Source: Muribaculaceae bacterium (lineage in GTDB: Bacteria > Bacteroidota > Bacteroidia > Bacteroidales > Muribaculaceae). From it: a DNA stretch of 64,000 bases. The DNA lies in contig JAFLTT010000004.1 of the NCBI GenBank assembly GCA_022509165.1, forward strand, positions 1 to 64,000, read 5' to 3'. A program made the position numbers and the translations under genes. Within the stretch, counting starts at the first letter, position 1, and each line of letters begins with the position of its first letter. Positions 26,785-35,914 of this stretch are shown in pieces. Below the pieces are notes generated by a model. The model had not been told where the DNA came from. It did not search any database and saw only the letters and a list, made by a program, of their open reading frames with translations.

Positions 26785-29196
26785 ATGAGCAAACGTAACA
26801 TCTTCCTGTCCATATTCATGAGCATAGCCATGTTAGGTTCAGCCATGACAGATCAGCAAGTCATCTCCTTCATCAAGCAGCAGTCTGCCTTAGGACTTTC
26901 GGAGCAGGAAATCGGCAAAGCGCTTCTGGCCCGAGGAGTCACACCGGAGCAGGCCCAGAGGATAAAGAATATGTATGAAGACCAACAAGGGTCTGAGGTA
27001 AATGTAACCGGCGGAAATGTAGCTGCTCAAAACCGTCAGCGATTCCATGATGCTTCCAATGAACTCACAGCCGGCTCAATGGATGAGATGAGCCGCACTA
27101 TAGAAGAAGGCACTGACGGTCAAGTGTCAGGACGTCAGATTTACGGTCACCGGGTATTCAATTCGAGAAGCCTTACTTTTGAACCGAGTGAAAATCTCGC
27201 TACACCCCAAAATTACCGACTCGGACCGGGTGATGAAGTAGTGATTGATATATGGGGTACCAATGAAGACCATATTCGTCAGACCATCTCGCCCGAAGGC
27301 AGCATCATGATTTCACAGATTGGTCCGGTTTATCTCAACGGCCTTTCGATAAATGAAGCCTCCAACCATATCAAGAGCACATTCTCTAAGAAATATTCAG
27401 GTATGAGCGACGAGGAAACCGATATTCAGGTGACTCTCGGACAGGTGCGTACCATCCAGGTAGATATATTAGGTGAGGTTGCCACCCCCGGCACCTACAG
27501 GCTGTCTCCTTTTTCATCCGTGTTTCACGGGCTATACAGAGCCGGAGGCATCAATGATATCGGTACTCTGCGTAATATCCAGGTGCTCCGAAACGGTAAA
27601 AAGATTGCCGGGATAGATATCTACGACTATTTGTTTGAAGGAAAGACCGATGGTAATATACGTCTGCAAGAAGGTGACATCATAATCGTTCCGCCTTACG
27701 AGAGTTTGGTTAACATCGATGGCAACGTGAAGCGTCCCATGTATTATGAAATCAAGCCTAATGAAACGGTGCAAGACCTCTTGAACTATGCAGGTGGATT
27801 CACAGGCGATGCTTATGCGGAAATGGTGAGACTCTCTCGTCAGGCAGGCACTGAGAATGAACTTTACAATATCGATGAAGGAGAATTTGCCACTTATCGT
27901 CTTCAGGACGGTGACTTACTCACAGTGGGCACAATCCTCGACCGTTATGCCAACCGGGTAGAACTCAAAGGTTCGGTTTATAGACCCGGGATGTATGCTA
28001 TAAGTCCAAATTTACAGACAGTGAGTCAGCTTATCGCTACAGCCGATGGCCTTACTGAGGATGCATACACAGGCCGTGTGCTCCTTTATAGGGAGGGTCC
28101 GGAACTTCAGTTGGAAGTGCTTGCCCTGGATTTGGCCGACATTTTGGCCGGTCTGGCACCTGATATTGAACTTAAGCGAAACGACATGCTTGTGATTCCA
28201 AGCATCCATGAGCTCGAAAGCCGAGGCGCTCTTACCATCCATGGACAGGTAGCCAATCCGGGTACCTATCCTTATGCAGCGAATACCACCTTGGAGGATC
28301 TTATAGTCCAAGCCGGAGGTCTCTTGGAAGGAGCATCTACTGCACGTGTGGATATCTCAAGGAGAATTATGGATCCCACCGCCACAAAACAGACTCAGCA
28401 GACTGCTGAAATTTTTACTGTATCTATCGACAGAAGTCTCAAATTGGGCACCGGCGAAAGTTTCATGCTGAAACCTTACGACCTTGTGCAGGTGAGGTTA
28501 AGTCCGGGATATGAAGCCCAGCAACTGGTATCGGTAGGGGGTGAAATATTGTTTGCCGGAGATTATGTGCTTGAAAAACGTAATGAAAGGATCACCGACC
28601 TGATTGAGAGGGCAGGAGGCATTATCGATGGGGCTTATCTGAAAGGGGCTTATCTGGAAAGAAGGCTAACACAATCGGAATATGAGGCACGCCGTGAGAC
28701 CCTCCGCATTGCAAGAATGCAAAGCAACAGCAGCGCCGACTCTATCTCGTTAAGTAAGATTGATGTGTCTGACCGTTATAATGTGGGTATCGACCTTGAA
28801 GCTGCCTTACAAAACCCGGGTAGCACTTATGACTTAGTGCTCCAGGAAGGCGACAGACTGTATATCCCCCAGTTGCAGAGCACTGTAAAGATTGCGGGTG
28901 ATGTTATGTTCCCGAATGCTGTGCTTTATGTCCCCGGTAAGAAACTCAGTTATTATGTTAATCAAGCCGGAGGTTACGGCACCCGGGCAAAGAAAAACAA
29001 GGCTTTCATAGTATATATGAACGGTACGGTGACAAAGGCTAAACGAAATAGTGTAATTGAGCCGGGATGTCAGATAATTGTGCCCTCCAAACCGGCCACC
29101 ACCGGCCCCAACTGGGCTCAGATTATGGCTATCACCTCATCGTTTACTTCTGTAGCCGCACTGGCTGCCACCATAACCAACATTGTCAGAAGATAA
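26785..29196 (+). CDS. SLBB-domain polysaccharide export protein (Wza-like)
   Basis: Outer-membrane polysaccharide export component, 803 residues. Residues 1-21 form a signal-like sequence, followed by a helical segment with SALGLSEQEIGKALLARG. The Poly_export domain lies about 140-220 (NYRLGPGDEVVIDIWG). Repeated SLBB domains then follow (VDILGEVATPGTYRLSPF, VNIDGNVKRPMYYEI, VELKGSVYRPGMYAI, LTIHGQVANPGTYPY, VSVGGEILFAGDYVL, VKIAGDVMFPNAVLY). A C-terminal hydrophobic helix precedes IVRR. Large multi-SLBB forms are common in Bacteroidetes. A Wzz-type gene lies next to it; no glycosyltransferases are adjacent. Confidence 0.9.
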   Translation: MSKRNIFLSIFMSIAMLGSAMTDQQVISFIKQQSALGLSEQEIGKALLARGVTPEQAQRIKNMYEDQQGSEVNVTGGNVAAQNRQRFHDASNELTAGSMDEMSRTIEEGTDGQVSGRQIYGHRVFNSRSLTFEPSENLATPQNYRLGPGDEVVIDIWGTNEDHIRQTISPEGSIMISQIGPVYLNGLSINEASNHIKSTFSKKYSGMSDEETDIQVTLGQVRTIQVDILGEVATPGTYRLSPFSSVFHGLYRAGGINDIGTLRNIQVLRNGKKIAGIDIYDYLFEGKTDGNIRLQEGDIIIVPPYESLVNIDGNVKRPMYYEIKPNETVQDLLNYAGGFTGDAYAEMVRLSRQAGTENELYNIDEGEFATYRLQDGDLLTVGTILDRYANRVELKGSVYRPGMYAISPNLQTVSQLIATADGLTEDAYTGRVLLYREGPELQLEVLALDLADILAGLAPDIELKRNDMLVIPSIHELESRGALTIHGQVANPGTYPYAANTTLEDLIVQAGGLLEGASTARVDISRRIMDPTATKQTQQTAEIFTVSIDRSLKLGTGESFMLKPYDLVQVRLSPGYEAQQLVSVGGEILFAGDYVLEKRNERITDLIERAGGIIDGAYLKGAYLERRLTQSEYEARRETLRIARMQSNSSADSISLSKIDVSDRYNVGIDLEAALQNPGSTYDLVLQEGDRLYIPQLQSTVKIAGDVMFPNAVLYVPGKKLSYYVNQAGGYGTRAKKNKAFIVYMNGTVTKAKRNSVIEPGCQIIVPSKPATTGPNWAQIMAITSSFTSVAALAATITNIVRR

Positions 29197-29316
29197 CCCG
29201 GATTAGTATGAGGAATAGAAGTCAAAGAGAATTCCTCATCATATAATCACCGGATTTACAACAGAGACTCCCACAAAAAGAGAAAACGTCGAAGACGTTA
29301 TGTTTATGCTGAAATT

Positions 29317-30534
29317 ATGGACGACAAGACAAAGGATAACTCGATAAAGCAAGCCCAACCCGAAGATACTTCTGTAAAGGATAATACGGAAGCTACATCT
29401 TCATCATCTGAAGAAAAAGAGATTGATCTTCTGGAACTTGCCTATAAACTTTGGGATAACCGCAAACTTCTGCTTATCTGGTGCATGTGGGGAGTGTTGG
29501 CAGGTCTGATTATAGCTTTCAGTATTCCAAGAGAATATACCACATCAGTTAAGCTGGCTCCTGAAGTTAAAGCAAATAGGGCCGGTCTTTCCGGCGGACT
29601 TGGAGCATTGGCTTCCATGGCCGGTATAAATGCATCCGGCAACACAAGTTCCGATGCCGTGTATCCTCAGCTTTATCCCGATATCATGGGTTCGGTACCT
29701 TTTGTAGAAAGTCTTCTCGACGTAAAGGTGAAAGACAAAGAGAACCAACCCTATACAGTCAGGGAATACCTTCTGGAAAAGACTCATGGCCCCTGGTGGT
29801 CAATCATAATGGGCGTACCCGGAAAGGTGATAGGATTTATCAAAGGAACTCCCGCCGAGGAAACAATGACAGATTCACTCTCCGATGGCAAGAAACTGAT
29901 TCGTCTTTCAGTGGAAGAAGATGCTCTGGTCAATGCGTTGAGAAACCGGGTGACTGCCAGTGTAGACCAAAAGACAAGCGTTATCACCATCAATGCCCAA
30001 ATGCAAGACCCTGTAGTGAGTGCTATATTGGCTGATACTGTGGTGTCTCGTCTTAGGGAATATGTAACCGAATATCGTACCGACAAGGCTCGTCAAGACC
30101 TGAACTATGCGGTGAAACTAAACGATGAGGCTCAGCAAGAATATTATAAGGCACAACAACGTCTGGCAGATTATATAGACCGCAACCAGAACCTTGCCAC
30201 ACAGTCAGCCCGTATCACACGGGAAAGATTGGAAAACGAATCTTCACTGGCCTTCAACCTTTATAATGAAACCTCACTGCAAGTGCAGAATGCTAAGAGC
30301 AAAGTACAGGAGACTACTCCGGTGTACACCATAATAACGCCGGCTACGGTACCTTTGAAGCCAACTTCCCCAAGAAAGGGCCTGATTATCGGCGGTTGTG
30401 CGTTCCTGGCAGTAGTGATTTGTGCGGCATGGATTCTTTTCGGCACGCCTCTTGTGAAGGAATACAAGTTGAAGGTTGTGGAAATGAAAAAGGATAAAAA
30501 CTCAGAAACCCCAAGTGATGAAAAGGTTTCCTGA
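29317..30534 (+). CDS. Wzz-type chain-length determinant protein
   Basis: Inner-membrane polysaccharide co-polymerase, 405 residues. A charged N-terminal cytoplasmic tail of about 50 residues precedes the first membrane helix (about 52-71). A periplasmic region with a long coiled coil (about 250-330, rich in Gln, Ala and Arg) leads to PTSPRKGLIIGG and the second membrane helix (about 357-378). A lysine-rich tail ends the chain, with no Walker motif, so there is no fused tyrosine kinase. It controls chain length together with the SLBB export protein upstream. The M23 peptidase gene begins inside its 3' end. Confidence 0.86.
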   Translation: MDDKTKDNSIKQAQPEDTSVKDNTEATSSSSEEKEIDLLELAYKLWDNRKLLLIWCMWGVLAGLIIAFSIPREYTTSVKLAPEVKANRAGLSGGLGALASMAGINASGNTSSDAVYPQLYPDIMGSVPFVESLLDVKVKDKENQPYTVREYLLEKTHGPWWSIIMGVPGKVIGFIKGTPAEETMTDSLSDGKKLIRLSVEEDALVNALRNRVTASVDQKTSVITINAQMQDPVVSAILADTVVSRLREYVTEYRTDKARQDLNYAVKLNDEAQQEYYKAQQRLADYIDRNQNLATQSARITRERLENESSLAFNLYNETSLQVQNAKSKVQETTPVYTIITPATVPLKPTSPRKGLIIGGCAFLAVVICAAWILFGTPLVKEYKLKVVEMKKDKNSETPSDEKVS

Positions 30535-31282
30535 AGCCTTTGCTGCCCTGACTTTATTCTTCCTTTCATTCCCTTTATTTTCACAAACTCAGGAAAACAC
30601 TGACTCAGCAATCGACATCTTCACTCGTCTGGCGGGTGTGGTGAGTCGAGAAGAATCCCGGCCTCAGGATGAGGATTCAATCCCGGTGAACCTTGCTGAA
30701 ATTGTGAGGGCATTTTATGGGGATACCAAGCAAATTGTAAAAGAAACAGATACTTCCTCCATTCTATCTTATCTCACGGAAGTATACAGGGACCATGGGT
30801 TTCACGAATCCGGCAATTGGGCACCGGGTATTCTGGATGCTGAATACACACCGTATATAGGTGAACTTCCATCTTATTCTATTGATGAATTCTTCAGGCC
30901 GGTAGATGGGCCCCTGACATCATATTACGGCTTCCGAAAACGTTTCAATCGTTTTCACCGAGGCATAGATATAGCTTTGAGTGTGGGAGACACAGTCAGG
31001 TGTGCACTCCCCGGAATCGTAACGAAGACAGGCTATGATATAGGAGGATTCGGAAGATATGTTGTGGTGAGTCATTCCGGTGGGCTGGAGACTCTGTATG
31101 GTCATCTTAACGGCTCTTCAGTCTCTCCGGGCGACCACATCAAAGCCGGAGATCCGGTAGGCTTTGGAGGTAACACCGGAAATTCCACAGGCCCTCACCT
31201 TCATTTTGAAACAAGATATCGTGGAGTGGCAATAGATCCTCTCTCCTGGTTTAATCTTCTCTCAGGCACAGAAGAGCGGTAG
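30518..31282 (+). CDS. Secreted M23-family metallopeptidase
   Basis: LytM-type zinc endopeptidase domain likely acting on peptidoglycan cross-links or serving as an activator. 254 residues. ATG 30518 is chosen over the GTG one codon upstream. A signal peptide (about 1-23) ends LFSQ. The C-terminal M23 domain (about 125-250) shows HRGIDIA (first ligands H and D), LYGHLNG, and HLHFE, so the zinc site is complete. The start overlaps the wzz-like gene by 17 bases. The 3' end overlaps the convergent transporter gene by 82 bases. Confidence 0.88.
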   Translation: MKRFPEAFAALTLFFLSFPLFSQTQENTDSAIDIFTRLAGVVSREESRPQDEDSIPVNLAEIVRAFYGDTKQIVKETDTSSILSYLTEVYRDHGFHESGNWAPGILDAEYTPYIGELPSYSIDEFFRPVDGPLTSYYGFRKRFNRFHRGIDIALSVGDTVRCALPGIVTKTGYDIGGFGRYVVVSHSGGLETLYGHLNGSSVSPGDHIKAGDPVGFGGNTGNSTGPHLHFETRYRGVAIDPLSWFNLLSGTEER

Positions 31283-32592
31283 AAAAGGAAGAAGAGTAAG
31301 CCCACTGCCAAAGAATATGCGGCAAATATAAGCCAAGGTGCCACCCAGTCGCCCATAAAGAGTCTCACGGAATCGCCGGCAGGCGTTGTTACCATTTCCC
31401 AATGACAGTAATGGTTGATCACGGCTCCGGCTGCAATCATACCTCCCGTGGCACCGATTCCATTGGTCATCATCATCAGAAGTCCCTGTCCGAAGCCACG
31501 TGTAGCACTGTCGCTCTTCTGGTCCATATAGATATGACCGGCAATGTTAAAGAAATTGAAGGCTACACCATATATAATCATGGAAAAAACGAGCCACCAT
31601 ATTCCATTGCCCGGATTTCCTAAACCCAGGAAGAGGAAACGTAGGCACCATGCCATCAGGGCTCCGAAAATTACCCATTTAAATCCCATTCTTTTCATTG
31701 CCAGGCCGGTAACCAGTATGAAAGCTGCTTCCGACATCTGGGAAAGAGAGAATAACAAGGTGGCATTTCCGGCCGCAATTGATCCCATATATTGCTCGAA
31801 AGCCATGAAATGGTTGATAAAGGGAATCGCATAACCATTGGAAATCTGGAGACAGACACCGGTAAATACTGCAAACACCAAAAAGGTACGGACTTCAGGC
31901 ATCTTAAACATTCTGAACGCCTTGAGTCCGAAAATATCTGCTAAAGAAGAGGATTTGCCCGGATCAGGCACTTGTGCCACAGGTAAGGTAAGAGTATAGG
32001 CTGCGGTGATTAATCCCAAGATGCTACTGGTGAAAAGTTGCATCGAAGTATATTGGAATCTATGGAAGGCTGCCGGATTCTGATCGTTGAGTGTGAATCC
32101 GAATATACCCTCGTAGAAATAGGCGCTGTTTACAAACCACATGGCAGCCACAAAGCCAAGTGTGCCCCATACTCTTATAATGGGGAAAGAATCCACCGGC
32201 TGCCGGCCTCTACTTTTCAACAATGCGAAGGTAGTGGTGTTAGCAAGCGCCATAGTGGGCATGTAAAATGCCAGAAAGCCCAGATATATAAGAAAGAATG
32301 GCCAGAAGGAATATTGCGGACGTGTGGAGGCATAGACCCAGGCACCCATCATAATTATTGAGGCGCACAGATGGCAAAGTCCCAGCAGGCGTAGAGAGGG
32401 TACGAACCGGTCGGCAAAATGACCCATCAATGCCGGTGTAATTAAAGACACTATCCCTACGGCAGCATAAAACCATTGGATATCAGGGCCGAGGCCGCCG
32501 CTTCCCAATAACTGCCCGAAACAGGACAGATAACTGCCCCATACCGCAAATTGAAGAAAATAAAGAAGAGACAATCTGCTGCGGATCCCCAT
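31201..32592 (-). CDS. NupG-like nucleoside:H+ symporter (MFS)
   Basis: A 463-residue inner-membrane protein with about 12 helices. The N-terminal LSLLYFLQFAVWGSYLSCFG and the SLITPALMGHFADRF segment are typical of the NupG/XapB nucleoside permease family. It probably imports nucleosides with protons. The last 27 residues (after a helix ending FLFYR) are hydrophilic and are encoded within the M23 gene on the other strand. It lies downstream of the TonB receptor gene on the same strand and may share its transcript; a large hairpin sits between them. Confidence 0.85.
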   Translation of the reverse strand: MGIRSRLSLLYFLQFAVWGSYLSCFGQLLGSGGLGPDIQWFYAAVGIVSLITPALMGHFADRFVPSLRLLGLCHLCASIIMMGAWVYASTRPQYSFWPFFLIYLGFLAFYMPTMALANTTTFALLKSRGRQPVDSFPIIRVWGTLGFVAAMWFVNSAYFYEGIFGFTLNDQNPAAFHRFQYTSMQLFTSSILGLITAAYTLTLPVAQVPDPGKSSSLADIFGLKAFRMFKMPEVRTFLVFAVFTGVCLQISNGYAIPFINHFMAFEQYMGSIAAGNATLLFSLSQMSEAAFILVTGLAMKRMGFKWVIFGALMAWCLRFLFLGLGNPGNGIWWLVFSMIIYGVAFNFFNIAGHIYMDQKSDSATRGFGQGLLMMMTNGIGATGGMIAAGAVINHYCHWEMVTTPAGDSVRLFMGDWVAPWLIFAAYSLAVGLLFFLFYRSSVPERRLNQERGSIATPRYLVSK

Positions 32593-32605
32593 ACTTAAAA
32601 ATTTA

Positions 32606-32684
32606 ATTCATAATACATGGTGCCCGAACCAAAAAGAATCATTGCCAAAAAAATAAGAAAGTCCGGACACCATGCATCATGAAT
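32606..32684 (-). repeat. Intercistronic inverted repeat (21-base arms)
   Basis: Arms 32606-32626 and 32664-32684 pair over 21 positions with only three differences, all transitions. On the minus-strand RNA, which carries both flanking genes, these become G-U pairs; on the plus strand they would be A-C mismatches. The loop is about 37 bases. Five T residues follow on the minus strand, so it may be a terminator or attenuator, or an mRNA-stability hairpin. Confidence 0.6.
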
Positions 32685-32700
32685 CAATTACCCTTTAAGT

Positions 32701-34605
32701 TTAAAATTTACATTCCAATCCGATAAATGCAGTGGCTCCGGGCATTGGATACCCATACACCACCTCATATTTTTCAGCGAGGAGATTGTCTATTTTTGCA
32801 AAAAGAGTGAGAGATACCATAAGAGGCCATGTATATGAACCCCGCAGGTTGAGAAGAGAGTAGTTCACTTTCCCATCCGGGCTTCCGTTATTTAGCCCAC
32901 GGATAGTATTACTTTCGGCTGTGATTTCAAAATTACCCGGAGAGAATGTTAGGGAGACATCCAGTTTGTTCTCCGGTGCATACAATATTTTTTGATTGTC
33001 GCTGTAAAGATAAGAATATCCTGCGTAAATTTGCCAATTTTTTAAAAAATTATATGTGGCATCCACTTCAAAACCTTTATTTTTGAATTTTCCCGTATTG
33101 GCATTCATTGGTTTTGGTCTGCCTTCAGATGGCGCCGGTGGGAGGGTCTGGATCATGTCTCGTCCATCGATATAATAGATAGCGGCTCCGAAATTCAGCA
33201 TCCCGTTACACACTGTCTGACGGTAGGATAATTCATAATTATACAGGTACTCCGGTTTCAGATTCGGATTCTTTGGAGGGAAGAGGTACATATCCTTGAT
33301 GCTTGGAGAATGAAACCCTTTGCTGAAAGAGAATTTGAGTTCTGATTGATTCACCGGTCTTACAATAAATCCTGCCTGAGGAATCCAGATATTGCCCCAC
33401 CGGGAGTTATGTTGCAACCTTACGCCAGCATTCAAGGATAGGATATTGTGGAAGAATCCCTGTTGCATCATTATATATCCGGCGATGTCATTTTCATGCT
33501 TGCGTTCTTCAGAAGGGTTAAACTCGCCGTCGGTCGCCGGGTTGTAGACTCCCTCCTTAGGGTCGTTCCAGATATGTCCGCCCCAGTGCTGAAAATCCAC
33601 CCCTAAAGAAAGATCGTTGCCTCTCCAGGGATTCACGGTTTCAAAAATATTGAACCCCATGTTGTAGTCAGTGAGATTGAAGTAATAGTTATTCTCACGA
33701 GTACCGGGAGCATTGCCATCGTCAAGGTGATGCTTTCCCCAATTGATATAGGCCTGCACCCCTCCGTTCACTTTAGAGTAACTGTTATGGGCATATACAG
33801 CCGCAGAACCTCTTGCAATCTTGGTCCACATATTTTCCAATGGATCATAGGTGGAGCCCGGATTATGGGCTTTGCTTTGAGTCATGTCTACTGTGGCTCC
33901 TACACTCCAGTGGCGTGACGCTGAGTACTGGAGATTGGCATATTCACTCCATAGCCAAAAGGCGCTTCCCGGACGGTTGTTGTCGCTACGGTCATACTGG
34001 GCGGCTGCCATCACTGAAAATTTATTTTTGCGATATCCTCCGGAAAGATTAAGTTTCACTGTGTTGTAAAAGCCATACATGGCCCTTGCCCTACCTGAAA
34101 ATCCTTCCGCATTATGTTTCTTTGTGATAATATTCACAGAACCTCCCATGGCGTTAGAGCCATATAGTAAAGATGAAGGTCCTTTTACCACTTCCACTTT
34201 TTCAACCCCATTGGCAGAATATGTGTCGGCCACAGAGTGCCCGAACACTCCGGCCCAGGTAGGCACTCCATCTATCATGAAAAGAACACCTGTGCCGCTG
34301 CCTACTCCACGGATTGTGACCGACCCGGCTGCACCACCTGAAACACCATATCCCTCCATGCCGCGTTCACTGACAAAAAATCCCGGCACATGATTCTGTA
34401 AAACCGGCAGAAGTGAACTTTCGGTGGATTTCTCTATTTCCTCAGAAGTGACTATAGTCACATCCATTGGAGTAAGCGCCACCTGTGTCTTTGAGGGAGC
34501 GGTAACCAAAAGTTCCGATAGAGCAGTGGTATCATTTTTCTCCTGTGCGTATACAGATGCTACCCCAAATAGGAATAAGAGGATTTTTAGCAAGTGGGTT
34601 TTCAT
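32701..34605 (-). CDS. TonB-dependent outer-membrane receptor
   Basis: A 634-residue 22-strand barrel receptor. The signal peptide (1-20) ends VYAQ. The TonB-box-like ALSELLVTA (about 28-36) precedes a plug domain with VTIRGVGSGTGVLFMIDGVP and VEVVKGPSSLLYGSNAMGGSVNIITK. The barrel ends with an aromatic C-terminus (ECKF). No carboxypeptidase-like N-terminal domain and no SusD partner are present, so this is a BtuB/CirA-type receptor, not a polysaccharide locus. The ligand is unknown. The nucleoside transporter downstream is a possible but unproved hint. Confidence 0.9.
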   Translation of the reverse strand: MKTHLLKILLFLFGVASVYAQEKNDTTALSELLVTAPSKTQVALTPMDVTIVTSEEIEKSTESSLLPVLQNHVPGFFVSERGMEGYGVSGGAAGSVTIRGVGSGTGVLFMIDGVPTWAGVFGHSVADTYSANGVEKVEVVKGPSSLLYGSNAMGGSVNIITKKHNAEGFSGRARAMYGFYNTVKLNLSGGYRKNKFSVMAAAQYDRSDNNRPGSAFWLWSEYANLQYSASRHWSVGATVDMTQSKAHNPGSTYDPLENMWTKIARGSAAVYAHNSYSKVNGGVQAYINWGKHHLDDGNAPGTRENNYYFNLTDYNMGFNIFETVNPWRGNDLSLGVDFQHWGGHIWNDPKEGVYNPATDGEFNPSEERKHENDIAGYIMMQQGFFHNILSLNAGVRLQHNSRWGNIWIPQAGFIVRPVNQSELKFSFSKGFHSPSIKDMYLFPPKNPNLKPEYLYNYELSYRQTVCNGMLNFGAAIYYIDGRDMIQTLPPAPSEGRPKPMNANTGKFKNKGFEVDATYNFLKNWQIYAGYSYLYSDNQKILYAPENKLDVSLTFSPGNFEITAESNTIRGLNNGSPDGKVNYSLLNLRGSYTWPLMVSLTLFAKIDNLLAEKYEVVYGYPMPGATAFIGLECKF

Positions 34606-34622
34606 TTTTTATGTATTTTTGA

Positions 34623-34651
34623 TATATTTGCCTATCGATGGAGCAAATATA
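34623..34651. promoter_or_regulatory. Divergent -7 boxes forming a 9-base inverted repeat
   Basis: TATATTTGC (34623-34631) and GCAAATATA (34643-34651) are perfect inverted repeats 11 bases apart. Each reads as a TAnnTTTG -7 box, one toward the methyltransferase and one toward the receptor. No correctly spaced -33 TTG is seen for either. Confidence 0.4.
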
Positions 34652-34723
34652 GTTAATTATTTTTAATTTCTATGATATTTCTATTATAATTAAGCACAAT
34701 ATTATATTTATATCAGTAAAATA

Positions 34724-35320
34724 ATGGATGAACGGACTTTTTTTGACAAACTTGCCCCCACTTGGGATGATAATGAAGTGCGCTCCACTCACCATAGAGT
34801 AAGCAATATTATAAATATGATAGATATTAATCCCGGCCAGCATGTACTTGACCTGGGCACCGGAACCGGTGTGCTTCTGCCTTATATCACTGAAAAAATC
34901 GGCTCGGAGGGTAAGGTAACTGCAGTGGATTATTCTGCCGGTATGCTGGATATTGCCAGGCAGAAGTTCAGCAATCTTTCTCCGGCTCCATGCTTCTTAA
35001 ATCTGGATTTTGAAAATGAAACTATCCCGGGAGAATTTCACCGCATAATTCTTTACTGTGTGTATCCCCATCTTCATGATCCGGTGAACACTCTGCGGTG
35101 GCTGGAAAAAGTGAATCTCAAAGAAAATGGTACCATTACGATCGCCTTCCCGAGCGATGCGGAATTCATCAACAATATTCATCGGGAGAAACATTCTGAA
35201 AGCGAAATGTTGCCCTCGCCTGCGGTCCTGGCGGAATTTCTTGCAAGCAACGGCTTCGATGTCCGAGTGCTCAGTGACACTGCCGACGCTTATGTGGTGA
35301 CTATCACTAAAAATAAATGA
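34724..35320 (+). CDS. Class I SAM-dependent methyltransferase
   Basis: A 198-residue soluble methyltransferase. Motif I is VLDLGTGTGVLLPYI (about 40-54), the acidic motif II is AVDYSAGML (about 66-74), and the motif III/IV region is FENETIPGEFHRIILYCVYPHL. The remaining C-terminal part completes the Rossmann fold. The family resembles UbiE/Methyltransf_11 proteins. The substrate is not predictable. Transcribed divergently from the TonB receptor gene and closed by a strong hairpin. Confidence 0.83.
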   Translation: MDERTFFDKLAPTWDDNEVRSTHHRVSNIINMIDINPGQHVLDLGTGTGVLLPYITEKIGSEGKVTAVDYSAGMLDIARQKFSNLSPAPCFLNLDFENETIPGEFHRIILYCVYPHLHDPVNTLRWLEKVNLKENGTITIAFPSDAEFINNIHREKHSESEMLPSPAVLAEFLASNGFDVRVLSDTADAYVVTITKNK

Positions 35321-35351
35321 GCCCGCTTTTCTTTGAAAAGCCGGGCTCATA
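35317..35351 (+). terminator. Hairpin between methyltransferase and XRE genes
   Basis: ATGAGCCCG-CTTTTC and GAAAAG-CCGGGCTCAT form a near-perfect stem around a TTT loop, immediately after the methyltransferase stop (the first base overlaps it). There is no long T run, so it may act for either strand. Confidence 0.6.
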
Positions 35352-35372
35352 TTTACAGTGGTAGAATGATTG

Positions 35373-35888
35373 CTATTTATCCTCCTTGAGGAGTTGCTTC
35401 CTTAAAGAATAATTTTCATCCCTTAATTTTTCTATTTCCAGCCTGTAGGAATCTATTTCGTTTCTCAATCTGTCGTTAACATCGCTCAGGAAATCATTGC
35501 GTTGCATCAATGCATCGTTTCGGTTAAAGAGTCTTTCCACCTTTTCCTCCAGTTCTTCTATACGCTGGTGATGGTCGCGATGATGATGTTCTGACTCTTC
35601 GCTGTGAGCCTGTTTGTGGAATCGGCTCAGCAGCTGATTAAACAGGTCGCTATCGGTCATTTCAGTAAGACCTTTGTCCTGTCCCTCACTTCTCTTTCCA
35701 ACTATATATGCATTTAAATCCGGGATAGAAAAGATTTCACAAAGTTTCTCTTCTTTTTCCACCGGAAGCGGACTCTTTCCATTTTCTATAGCTGAGAGGA
35801 AACTTTGAGTCATCTGCAGGAGATTGGCCAGTTCGCTTTGGCTCATTCCTTTCTCCTTACGAAGACGCGAAATATCATAACGAGGCAT
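35373..35888 (-). CDS. XRE-family HTH protein with C-terminal coiled coil
   Basis: A 171-residue regulator. Residues about 4-58 form an HTH_3 domain (ISRLRKEKGMSQSELANLLQMTQSFLSAIENGKSPLP). A linker (about 60-105) is His/Glu-rich (EESEHHHRDHHQ). Residues about 108-168 form a heptad coiled coil (IEELEEKVERLFNRND...LEIEKLRDENYSL), likely for dimerisation. It lies 26 bases after the thioredoxin-like gene on the same strand and may be part of that transcript. Target unknown. Confidence 0.85.
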   Translation of the reverse strand: MPRYDISRLRKEKGMSQSELANLLQMTQSFLSAIENGKSPLPVEKEEKLCEIFSIPDLNAYIVGKRSEGQDKGLTEMTDSDLFNQLLSRFHKQAHSEESEHHHRDHHQRIEELEEKVERLFNRNDALMQRNDFLSDVNDRLRNEIDSYRLEIEKLRDENYSLRKQLLKEDK

Positions 35889-35914
35889 GAGGATATAGTT
35901 TTAAGGTGAGGAGA

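Noticed and set aside
26785..31282. A complete capsule or exopolysaccharide locus
   Set aside because: Only export, chain-length and M23 genes are present; no glycosyltransferases, flippase or polymerase are adjacent.
32701..34605. A polysaccharide utilisation locus
   Set aside because: The TonB receptor has no SusD partner, no glycoside hydrolase and no hybrid two-component or anti-sigma regulator nearby.
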